Origin: Actinomycetota bacterium
GTDB taxonomy: Bacteria > Actinomycetota > Acidimicrobiia > IMCC26256 > PALSA-610
Direction of reading: 5' to 3'
NCBI GenBank assembly: GCA_030839005.1
Contig: JAUZEM010000089.1
Coordinates: forward strand, 1-5,333
DNA: 5,333 bases
Shown one piece after another: positions 1 to 5,333 of the stretch. The notes under the pieces were generated by a model. It was given only the letters and a program-made list of their open reading frames with translations, was not told the origin of the DNA and ran no database searches. The first letter of the stretch is position 1; each line of letters opens with the position of its first letter. The translations under genes and the position numbers were made by a program.

Positions 1-11
1 CTCGCTCGCGA

Positions 12-28
12 GGGTCACGCCGTGACCC
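12..28 (-). terminator. Hairpin overlapping the UGSC gene stop codon
   Basis: GGGTCAC (12-18) and GTGACCC (22-28) are perfect 7-bp inverted arms with a 3-base loop. The structure includes the TGA stop (15-17) and the last two codons of the UGSC gene. No T-run follows on the minus strand (TCGCGAGCGAG), so it is not a classical Rho-independent terminator. U-less hairpins at gene ends are often proposed as terminators or 3'-end stabilisers in high-GC actinobacteria. The hairpin itself is seen directly; the termination role is inferred. Confidence 0.35.
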
Positions 29-563
29 CCAGGAGCTCGAGGACCTTCGGGTAATACTCCTGCGCGATCTGCCGCAGCTCCTTGGCCGGTCGCGCCTCGA
101 GCGGATACGGAAGCACGAGCACGTGCATGCCGGAGTGACCCACGTGGCGCGCGACGTTGTGCGCATGCACGGTGAACTCCTCACAGACGACGGCGACCAC
201 CGGCTTTTCGTGCTCCTCGATCGTGACCGCGTCCTTGATCGTGAACGTCGTGCACGAGCCGCACGTGCCCAAGCCGACGATCGCGGCGTCGACCTGGCCG
301 GCGAACTCGTCGATCTGCTTGCGGTCGCTCGAGGCCGGCTGCCCGATCTGCGCCCCGGTCTCGACCGCGACCGTCTGCGCGCCATCGCGCCGTAGGTATC
401 CGTCCCAGATGGTCGAGATCAACTGCCACGACCGCCAGGCTCGGTCGGTGCGAAGGCCGATGGTGAGACCGGCGATGGGTCGTTCGAGGCGGAACGTCGG
501 TGCGCTGACGTCACCGGCGGGCGGAGCCGTCGGACGCCGGACCCAGATGGTGTTCGAGCTCAT
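15..563 (-). CDS. UGSC family protein, cysteine form (CGSC motif)
   Basis: A 182-residue soluble protein with no signal peptide or membrane segment. Residues 99-105 read GTCGSCT: C101-G-S-C104 matches the [U/C]GSC motif that names the UGSC family, where the first position is selenocysteine in some members. Both positions here are TGC codons, so this is the Cys homologue and needs no Sec machinery. Residues 33-53 (LTIGLRTDRAWRSW onward) form the conserved N-terminal block, and residues 117-150 hold two further hydrophobic strands (PVVAVVC, MHVLVLPYP). The family is presumed to be thiol redox or thiol-dependent, but its substrate is not established and none can be named here. The ATG at 563 is chosen because the conserved block starts about 30 residues in and a TAnnnT box lies six bases upstream, suggesting a leaderless message. 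The gene lies 40 bp downstream of the MFS gene on the same strand. A strong hairpin overlaps its stop codon. Confidence 0.88.
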   Translation of the reverse strand: MSSNTIWVRRPTAPPAGDVSAPTFRLERPIAGLTIGLRTDRAWRSWQLISTIWDGYLRRDGAQTVAVETGAQIGQPASSDRKQIDEFAGQVDAAIVGLGTCGSCTTFTIKDAVTIEEHEKPVVAVVCEEFTVHAHNVARHVGHSGMHVLVLPYPLEARPAKELRQIAQEYYPKVLELLGVTA

Positions 564-569
564 GCTCCA

Positions 570-598
570 ACCCTATAGATATATGCGTACGCATACAA
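570..598 (-). promoter_or_regulatory. Candidate leaderless promoter of the UGSC gene
   Basis: Read on the minus strand, TTGTAT (598-593) lies 17 bases before TAGGGT (575-570), which fits the actinobacterial -10 pattern TAnnnT. Six bases (TGGAGC) separate this box from the ATG at 563, so transcription would begin at or next to the A of the start codon. The only purine-rich Shine-Dalgarno-like run (GGAG) ends one base before the ATG, too close to work normally, which also favours leaderless translation. The gap is markedly AT-rich compared with its surroundings. Positions are observed; promoter activity is inferred. Confidence 0.42.
582..595. promoter_or_regulatory. Perfect 14-bp palindrome, candidate operator
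   Basis: TATGCGTACGCATA is a perfect uninterrupted palindrome lying between the proposed -35 and -10 boxes of the UGSC gene and overlapping part of the -35. Its size, symmetry and AT-flanked position are typical of sites for dimeric repressors such as TetR-family proteins. No regulator gene is present in the window, so the cognate factor is unknown. Because it has no loop it would make only a poor RNA hairpin (five-base arms around GTAC), which argues against a terminator for the MFS gene just upstream. Confidence 0.4.
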
Positions 599-603
599 CG
601 CCC

Positions 604-1983
604 TCATCCCTGCGAATGTTCGATAGTGGCAGGTAGCCGCAACGCGCCGACGGCCGCGATGATGGCGACCGCCGCGCACAACGCGAACGCGACGGTCAGC
701 GCGGTCGCACGTGTCCAGGCCAGGCTGGCGCCGGCCGCAACGATTGCGCCGGCCACGCCGGTGCCGAGCGCGACGCCGAGTATGTCGCACATCTGGAGCG
801 CGGCGCTGGCCGTACCCTCGGCGCCTGCAGGCGCCTCGGCCAACACCACGAGCGAGAGCGGCGCGTAGGCGAGTCCCATGCCGAGCCCGGCGACGCCCCA
901 GGCGAGTACGGCGGTCGCCGTCGGCACTGCGAACCGCGCGACGACGATCATGAGCCCGATCCCACACGCGATCACGAGGAGGCCGACGCGCACGAACGTC
1001 TGCGGCCCGACCCGGTCCACCCGACGTTCCTGGATCCACGAGCCGGCCGTCCACGTGAGTGTCGCCACCGTGAGCGCCGCTCCGCCGAGCGCGATGCTCG
1101 CGTGACGCAGCGATGTGACGGTGAACGAGACGTATGCATCGGTGCCGAAGAACGCGAACGTTGTGAGCCCGCGCAGCGCGACCGCGGCAGGTAGACCGTG
1201 CTTCAGGCGGACCGTTCCGTTCGGCACGAGCCGCGAGAACGCGCGAGCGCCGACGACGAACCCGGCAACGACGAGTAGCGGTGTGGCGATGGCCGAATGC
1301 GATGATGCACCTGCGAGAACGAGTGCTGCTCCCACCACGAGCGTGAGCGCATCCAAGCGGAGATCGATCGGCTCATCGCCGCCGGGCGCGCCGAGCGCGT
1401 GCAGCGCGCGGGTCGTCATCACCGCCGCGAGCGCGACGAGCGGCAACAGTCCGAGGAACACCCACCGCCATCCGAAGGTCTCGGCGACCGCGCCGCTGAT
1501 CGCCGGTCCGATCAGTCCGGGCAGCACCCACGCGCTCGACATCACCGCGAACATGCGCGGTTGCAGCGCGGCGGGGTACGCGCGCCCGATCGCAACGTAC
1601 GCGACGGCCGGTATCGCGCCCGCGCCGACACCCTGGACGGACCGCGCCGCGACGAGAACGACCATGTTCGGGGCGAGCCCGCCCGCGAGGAGGCCGAGAG
1701 CGAAGAGCGCGAGCCCGACGACGAACGGCCGCGCCGGGCCGTTGCGGTCGGCGTCGCGACCCGCGGCGACGACCCCGAAGAGGCTGCTCAAGAAGAACGC
1801 GCTGAACACCCACCCGAGGAGGCCGATGTCGCGGAGATCGTCGTCGATGACCTTGAGGATCGTCGCGATGGCGAGTCCCTCGAAGCCGACGAGCGTGATC
1901 GTAAAGACGAGCCCGAGGGTCAGCGCCCGCCGCCCCGGCGTCCACACGCCGTCGGACGGGGCTCGAGCTCGCACGTCGCCCAT
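604..1983 (-). CDS. MFS transporter, DHA2-like drug:H+ antiporter type (about 14 membrane helices)
   Basis: A 459-residue integral inner-membrane protein with about 14 hydrophobic segments, roughly at residues 21-43, 54-74, 86-104, 107-127, 143-167, 172-192, 211-226, 233-250, 265-289, 298-316, 330-348, 355-377, 400-418 and 424-447. The two extra central helices favour the 14-helix DHA2 group over 12-helix DHA1. MFS signatures are visible: a motif A loop after helix 2 (GRDADRNGPAR, residues 75-85), a motif B-like ARSVQGVGAG in helix 4 (R114, Q117, G118), and antiporter motif C in helix 5 (PGLIGPAISG, residues 155-164). The likely role is proton-driven export of a small molecule; the substrate cannot be told. 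The frame stays open upstream to 2109, but the extra 42 residues are basic and non-membrane, so the ATG at 1983 is preferred, although its Shine-Dalgarno sequence is weak. It is divergent from the glutaminase gene and may be partly cotranscribed with the UGSC gene. Confidence 0.92.
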   Translation of the reverse strand: MGDVRARAPSDGVWTPGRRALTLGLVFTITLVGFEGLAIATILKVIDDDLRDIGLLGWVFSAFFLSSLFGVVAAGRDADRNGPARPFVVGLALFALGLLAGGLAPNMVVLVAARSVQGVGAGAIPAVAYVAIGRAYPAALQPRMFAVMSSAWVLPGLIGPAISGAVAETFGWRWVFLGLLPLVALAAVMTTRALHALGAPGGDEPIDLRLDALTLVVGAALVLAGASSHSAIATPLLVVAGFVVGARAFSRLVPNGTVRLKHGLPAAVALRGLTTFAFFGTDAYVSFTVTSLRHASIALGGAALTVATLTWTAGSWIQERRVDRVGPQTFVRVGLLVIACGIGLMIVVARFAVPTATAVLAWGVAGLGMGLAYAPLSLVVLAEAPAGAEGTASAALQMCDILGVALGTGVAGAIVAAGASLAWTRATALTVAFALCAAVAIIAAVGALRLPATIEHSQG

Positions 1984-2165
1984 CGTGCACCGGCGCCGCC
2001 GATTTGCACAAGTAGTCCCTTGCTGAAAGTCGGACGCGCGTTCGCGACGACTCATTGTCGTGTCATGTCCGAGACAGAGGAACGTGACGAGATGTTCAAC
2101 GGCCGGCACACGGCAGGGTGATTCCGCGCGCTAATCCATTACCCGTGAACACCGGGCGGAGGGCG
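1984..2165. promoter_or_regulatory. Divergent intergenic region between the MFS and glutaminase genes
   Basis: These 182 bp must hold the promoters of both flanking genes. For the glutaminase, TAATCC (2132-2137) is a one-mismatch TAnnnT box that would give a leader of about 20 bases; no good -35 precedes it. On the minus strand the only comparable box is TACTTG (2016-2011), also one mismatch. A small inverted repeat, ACGAC-N5-GTCGT (2047-2061), sits near the middle and could bind a regulator, but 5-bp arms are easily met by chance at this base composition. No small gene or RNA was recognised. Confidence 0.3.
2158..2163 (+). promoter_or_regulatory. Ribosome binding site deciding the glutaminase start
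   Basis: GGAGGG at 2158-2163 lies just before the ATG at 2166. Counting GGAGG as the core leaves a 3-base spacer, shorter than usual. The in-frame GTG codons further upstream (2118 and 2145) have no comparable purine run at a workable distance, so this site favours the ATG at 2166. Confidence 0.45.
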
Positions 2166-4031
2166 ATGCCAATCGAGGATGCTCAGGAACAGACCCGCGG
2201 TGCGGCCGCCAGCCTGGCGTCCTCACCGTTGGTCGGGATCCTCGAGCGGGTTCACCGGGAGTTCGCGGCGGATACCGCGGGCCGGGTCGCGACGTACATA
2301 CCCGAGCTCGGGCAGTCGGATCCGCGCACGTTCGGCATCGCGGTCGCGACGGTCGACGGTGAGGTGTTCGACGTCGGAGACGCGCGCCGCGCGTTCACGA
2401 TCCAGTCCATCTCGAAGCCGCTGGTTTTCGGTATGGCGCTCGAAGAGTGCGGCAAGGATGTCGTTCTCGGCCGCGTCGGCGTGGAACCGTCCGGCAACCC
2501 CTTCAACTCCGTCACCGTCGACCCGAGGAGCAGCCGGCCGTTCAATCCGATGGTCAATGCGGGCGCGATCGTGACGACGGCGCTCCTCGGCGGCGCCGAT
2601 CCGAGCGAGCGGTTCGAGCGCCTCCTCGCAAGCTTCAGCCGGTTCGCCGGTCGACCCTTGTCGATGGATGAGGCCGTGCTCGCGTCCGAGCGTGAGACGG
2701 GCGATCGCAACCGAGCTCTTGCGTGGCTGATGCGGAGCTTCGGCATGCTCGAAAACGACGTGGATCAGATCGTCGACCTCTACTTCGGGCAGTGTTCGGT
2801 GCTTGTCACGTGTCGTGATCTCGCCGTCATAGGTGCAACGCTCGCGAATGGCGGTCAGAACCCGCTCACGGGTGAGCGCGCGATCGATTCGCAACACGTC
2901 ACGAATGTCCTCAGCGTGATGTCGACGTGCGGAATGTACGACAACGCGGGCGAATGGCTCTACAACGTAGGCCTTCCCGCAAAGAGCGGCGTTTCCGGCG
3001 GCGTGCTTGCAGTGTTGCCGGGTCAATTCGGTATCGGCGTCTACTCACCACCACTCGACGAACAGGGCAACAGCGTGCGCGGCGTCCGAGTCTGCGAACG
3101 ATTGTCGCACGAGCTGCGGCTGCACTTGCTGGGGCGCACCTCCGGAGTGCGATCCGTTGTGAGGCGAACGCTGCGCGGAGACGAGATCGCGTCCAGCCGG
3201 GTCAGACCTGTTGCGCAAGAGGACGCGATTGCGCTTCGCCGTCGTGCGCTGGGCCTTTACGAGTTGCAGGGCGACCTGTTCTTCGCGACTGCCGAGATGG
3301 TCCATCGCACCATCGTCGCCGACATCGACGAGCTCGAGCTCGTCGTCGTCGATTTCACGCATGTCAGCGGCTTCGACGAACCGGCCCTCGCGGTGCTCAA
3401 CCGGCTCATCGAGGAGCTCACCGAGCACGGGCGCACCGTCGTGGCGGTCTGCGGCCACGACGGACACATCGGCTCGAAGCTCACGCAGGCTGCAATGAGC
3501 TTTCTGGATGCGGATGCGGCGCTCGAATGGTGTGAGGACCGGCTCCTCGGTCCGTCGGGCGTTCCGAAGCAGCACGAGACGCACGCGGCGCTCGATCGCT
3601 TCGATCTGCTCGACGGCTTGGGCGATGCGGAGCTGGCCGCGATCGAGCTCGCCATGAGTGTCCGCACGGTGGAGGCCGGAACCACCGTGATTCGCGAAGG
3701 CGAGGTCGCCGACGAGGTGTTCTTTCTGCTCGCGGGACGAGTCAGTGTGCTCCTCCCTCTCGACGCGAACGCGGCTGGCCGGAATCGCCGGCTCGCCACG
3801 CTCGGACCGGGCGTCGCCTTCGGGGAGCTCGCGCTTCTCGACGAGGCGAAGCGTTCGGCCGACGTGGTGTGCGACGAACGATCGACGATTGCATCGCTCA
3901 CACTGGGGGCGCTGCAGCAACTCCAGGCGTCGTCCCCGAGCATCGGCCAAGCGATGCACGCGAACTTGGCCCGACTCCTGGCGCGACGGCTCCGTTCCGC
4001 AAACGCGCAGATACGCGCGCTCGCCCGATAA
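2166..4031 (+). CDS. glsA: Glutaminase A fused to STAS and cyclic-nucleotide-binding domains
   Basis: A 621-residue cytoplasmic enzyme predicted to hydrolyse L-glutamine to L-glutamate and ammonia (EC 3.5.1.2). Plain bacterial glutaminases are about 310 residues; here two regulatory domains follow. Residues 20-322 are the serine-dependent glutaminase domain. All eight active-site residues known from E. coli YbaS are present at matching spacing: S81 and K84 (SISK), N131 (NPMVNAGAI), E175, N182, Y206, Y258 (GMYD) and V276 (PAKSGVSGG). Residues about 350-460 are a STAS domain (VVVDFTHVSGFDEPALAVL, residues 393-411) with E405 where SpoIIAA-type proteins carry the phosphorylated Ser. Residues about 478-605 are a cyclic-nucleotide-binding domain with phosphate cassette FGELALLDEAKRSAD (552-566; E554 and R563 present), ending in a basic helix. 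The start is chosen by the Shine-Dalgarno at 2158; in-frame GTG codons at 2118 and 2145 would add 16 or 7 residues. A cyclase gene lies 752 bp downstream, suggesting cAMP control (inferred). Confidence 0.95.
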   Translation: MPIEDAQEQTRGAAASLASSPLVGILERVHREFAADTAGRVATYIPELGQSDPRTFGIAVATVDGEVFDVGDARRAFTIQSISKPLVFGMALEECGKDVVLGRVGVEPSGNPFNSVTVDPRSSRPFNPMVNAGAIVTTALLGGADPSERFERLLASFSRFAGRPLSMDEAVLASERETGDRNRALAWLMRSFGMLENDVDQIVDLYFGQCSVLVTCRDLAVIGATLANGGQNPLTGERAIDSQHVTNVLSVMSTCGMYDNAGEWLYNVGLPAKSGVSGGVLAVLPGQFGIGVYSPPLDEQGNSVRGVRVCERLSHELRLHLLGRTSGVRSVVRRTLRGDEIASSRVRPVAQEDAIALRRRALGLYELQGDLFFATAEMVHRTIVADIDELELVVVDFTHVSGFDEPALAVLNRLIEELTEHGRTVVAVCGHDGHIGSKLTQAAMSFLDADAALEWCEDRLLGPSGVPKQHETHAALDRFDLLDGLGDAELAAIELAMSVRTVEAGTTVIREGEVADEVFFLLAGRVSVLLPLDANAAGRNRRLATLGPGVAFGELALLDEAKRSADVVCDERSTIASLTLGALQQLQASSPSIGQAMHANLARLLARRLRSANAQIRALAR

Positions 4032-4080
4032 TCGAGCTACAGAGTCAGGCGCAGATCCGGAGGCCCGGTCGGCGCGCGCC

Positions 4081-4092
4081 TACCGTGTTCGC
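4081..4092 (+). promoter_or_regulatory. Candidate leaderless -10 box of the MDMPI-family gene
   Basis: TACCGT (4081-4086) fits TAnnnT and is followed by six bases (GTTCGC) and then the ATG at 4093. This is the same spacing as the box before the UGSC gene at the other end of the window. No Shine-Dalgarno lies at a usable distance: the nearest GGAGG, at 4059-4063, is 29 bases away. A -35 element is not evident, which is common in actinobacterial promoters. If real, this gene can be transcribed independently of the glutaminase gene 61 bp upstream. Confidence 0.35.
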
Positions 4093-4776
4093 ATGCCGAG
4101 CCGTGACGAGCTGATCAACTGGATCGAGACGGAGAGCGACGCGTTTGCGGCGACGATACGCGCCGATGTGCTGGATCACCGCGTTCCCGGTTGCCCCGAA
4201 TGGACCCTGCGCGAGCTGGTCTGGCATCTCGGAGCAGTTCAACGCTTCTGGGCGAGGGACGTGCGCCGCGGGGCCGACGTCGAGCCCGATTTCGACGATA
4301 CGGGGTCCGGGCCGCGAGAAGCGGCCGACCTCGATGCCTGGATGCGCGCGTCGACGCGGGAGCTCATGCAAGCGTTGCATGACATTTCGTGGGAGGCGCC
4401 CGCGTGGACGTGGTGGAAGGCGCCGCGCAACGTCGGCGCCATCGCCCGTCATCAGGCGCAGGAGGCGGCGGTGCACAGGTGGGACGCGCAGTCGGCGTCG
4501 AACTCCGTTGCCGCGGCGCTTCCCGACGCGCTCGCGGCTGATGGGGTCGAGGAGTTTTTCGAGATTGCTCGTCAGTTGCGCGACCCCACGCCGATCACCT
4601 TCGTTGCGACCGACACGGGCGGGTCGTTTCCGCTCTCCGCCGGCCCGAGTCGCGCCACGGTGTCCGCGACTGCGGCGGATCTCGTCTTGCTGCTGTACGG
4701 CCGGCGGTCGCTCGACGAGGTGGCGGTCGAAGGCGACCGGTCCGTCGTCGAGGCGTTCCTGCTCCCGATCGAGTAG
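4093..4776 (+). CDS. Maleylpyruvate isomerase family, mycothiol-dependent DinB-like enzyme
   Basis: A 227-residue soluble protein matching the mycothiol-dependent maleylpyruvate isomerase (MDMPI) family. The N-terminal four-helix, DinB-like metal-binding domain spans about residues 1-140. It contains VPGCPEWTLRELVWHL (31-46) with H45, and HQAQEAAVHRWDAQ (120-133) with E124 and H128. H45, E124 and H128 correspond to the zinc ligands H52, E144 and H148 of the Corynebacterium glutamicum enzyme. The C-terminal domain (about 150-225) ends in the typical ADLVLLLYGRRSLDEVAVEGD block. Family members use mycothiol as thiol cofactor, for isomerisation or thiol transfer; most paralogues have no known substrate, and no gentisate-pathway genes lie nearby, so true maleylpyruvate isomerase activity is not claimed. 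The ATG at 4093 is the first start fitting the family, and the frame upstream of it overlaps the glutaminase gene. It follows glsA by 61 bp and converges on the cyclase gene with 7 bp between stops. Confidence 0.9.
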   Translation: MPSRDELINWIETESDAFAATIRADVLDHRVPGCPEWTLRELVWHLGAVQRFWARDVRRGADVEPDFDDTGSGPREAADLDAWMRASTRELMQALHDISWEAPAWTWWKAPRNVGAIARHQAQEAAVHRWDAQSASNSVAAALPDALAADGVEEFFEIARQLRDPTPITFVATDTGGSFPLSAGPSRATVSATAADLVLLLYGRRSLDEVAVEGDRSVVEAFLLPIE

Positions 4777-4783
4777 GAACCCG

Positions 4784-5333
4784 CTAGGCCGAGGGTTGCC
4801 CGCCGGCGGCGGAAGCGGGTGCCGTAAGGGCCGGGAGTTCGACATCGGCGGCGACGCCGAGTCGTTGGACGCGCGTCAGGCGCCCGATGCCGCGCAACGT
4901 GACGTTGCGGGTGCCGTGCACCGTGATCCAGGTCGGGAGGACCGATGCGTGGTAGCCGACGGCGAGAAGCTCACCGGGTCGCGCGGTTTGGCAGAGCCGG
5001 GCGGCGAGATTGACGGGTCGACCGATGTAATCGTCACCGTCGATGATCAGAACCTTCCCGTGGGCGACGCCGCCCCGCAGCGCCAGAGGCCGGCCGTCGT
5101 AACGGGCGATGAGCTCGGCCGCGGTCGCGATTGTCGGACCGATGTCGACGCCGATGATCATGACGCCGTCGCCGAGCCACTTCCCGACACGGACACCGCG
5201 TCGAACGGTGAGCTCGCGAGTCAGTGTGCGGAACCGACTGAGCGTGTCGACCGCCGCGTGTTCGCCGTGCGTGGCGATGAATGCGGTGAAACCGCACAGG
5301 TCGAGAAACGCGAAGGCTCGCTCGACCGGCTCG
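4784..5333 (-). CDS. Class III adenylate cyclase, C-terminal part (5' end outside the window)
   Basis: The open frame runs in from the right edge (first full codon at 5332) and gives 182 residues to a TAG stop. It is the catalytic domain of a class III nucleotide cyclase, which makes cAMP from ATP. Counting from the first visible residue, the metal-binding aspartates are D11 (FAFLDLCGFT) and D55 (KWLGDGV), the purine-specifying pair is K51 and D101, and the transition-state residues are N108 and R112 (GRPVNLAARL). Spacings match mycobacterial Rv1625c (D256, K296, D300, D365, N372, R376), so activity and ATP preference are expected. The domain reaches close to the stop and is followed only by a short Ala/Pro-rich tail. 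The missing N-terminus would hold any sensor or membrane domain. An internal ATG at 5161 is not the start, since it would remove D11, K51 and D55. The gene converges on the MDMPI-family gene. Confidence 0.92.
   Translation of the reverse strand, partial: EPVERAFAFLDLCGFTAFIATHGEHAAVDTLSRFRTLTRELTVRRGVRVGKWLGDGVMIIGVDIGPTIATAAELIARYDGRPLALRGGVAHGKVLIIDGDDYIGRPVNLAARLCQTARPGELLAVGYHASVLPTWITVHGTRNVTLRGIGRLTRVQRLGVAADVELPALTAPASAAGGQPSA

Noticed and set aside
820..835. A perfect 16-bp palindrome GGCGCCTGCAGGCGCC in the MFS gene
   Set aside because: It encodes an Ala/Gly/Pro-rich loop where GC-only codons make such symmetry likely. It is not near a gene boundary.
1115..2026. A 303-codon open frame on the plus strand, opposite the MFS gene
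   Set aside because: Its translation is Ala/Pro/Ser/Thr/Arg-rich with no recognisable domain, and it lies antisense to a clear 14-helix transporter. Long antisense frames are routine in high-GC genes.
2047..2061. ACGAC-N5-GTCGT as an operator for the divergent MFS and glutaminase genes
   Set aside because: Five-base arms are too short to claim without a second copy or conservation. It is mentioned only as part of the intergenic description.
2223..3026. A 267-codon minus-strand frame opposite the glutaminase domain, and similar frames at 3045-3959 and 4045-4845
   Set aside because: Compositionally biased (Arg/Glu/Ala/His), no family resemblance, and fully explained as antisense shadows of strongly supported genes.
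3326..3345. A perfect 20-bp palindrome in the STAS-coding part of glsA (alternating CGACGAGCTC arms)
   Set aside because: It arises from the repeated Glu-Leu codons GAG CTC GAG CTC flanked by GAC and GTC. It is loop-free and intragenic, with no sign of a regulatory role.
4071..4080. Palindrome GGCGCGCGCC upstream of the MDMPI-family gene
   Set aside because: A GC-only run of this kind is expected by chance at this base composition and has no loop for a hairpin.
4778..4797. Inverted repeat AACCC / GGGTT across the convergent gene ends
   Set aside because: Only 5-bp arms around a 10-base loop and no T-run, so too weak to call a bidirectional terminator, although the position between convergent stops is suggestive.
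5034..5297. An 87-codon minus-strand frame overlapping the cyclase in another frame
   Set aside because: Arg/His-rich shadow of the cyclase gene, whose own frame carries all catalytic motifs.

Overview
The window is high-GC bacterial DNA (roughly two thirds G+C) that is almost fully coding. It holds five protein genes, one of them cut by the right edge. It looks like Actinomycetota. The best lineage hint is a member of the mycothiol-dependent maleylpyruvate isomerase family. A class III cyclase and two genes that appear to start without a leader (TAnnnT, six bases, then ATG) agree with this. I cannot place it more finely; an uncultured or environmental lineage such as Acidimicrobiia would fit but is not shown.

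Layout, left to right. On the minus strand lie a Cys-form UGSC family protein (15-563) and, 40 bp upstream of it, a 14-helix DHA2-type MFS exporter (604-1983). The short gap between them is AT-rich. It carries a perfect 14-bp palindrome inside a plausible promoter, so the UGSC gene may be switched separately from the transporter. A 182-bp divergent region (1984-2165) separates this pair from plus-strand genes: a three-domain glutaminase (2166-4031; glutaminase + STAS + cyclic-nucleotide-binding) and a DinB-like mycothiol-dependent enzyme (4093-4776). Converging on the latter, with only 7 bp between stop codons, is the C-terminal part of a class III adenylate cyclase (4784-5333, minus, N-terminus outside the window).

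The most notable signal is the glutaminase. Its eight known active-site residues are all present at the expected spacing. It also carries a STAS domain whose usual phospho-serine position is Glu, and a cyclic-nucleotide-binding domain with an intact phosphate-binding cassette. A catalytically complete cyclase lies about 750 bp away. This suggests, as inference only, glutamine hydrolysis controlled directly by cAMP. The UGSC protein and the mycothiol-family enzyme add a thiol/redox flavour, but nothing in the sequence ties them to the glutaminase. No RNA genes, insertion sequences, CRISPR arrays or attachment sites were seen, and there is no gene-free stretch above 300 bases.
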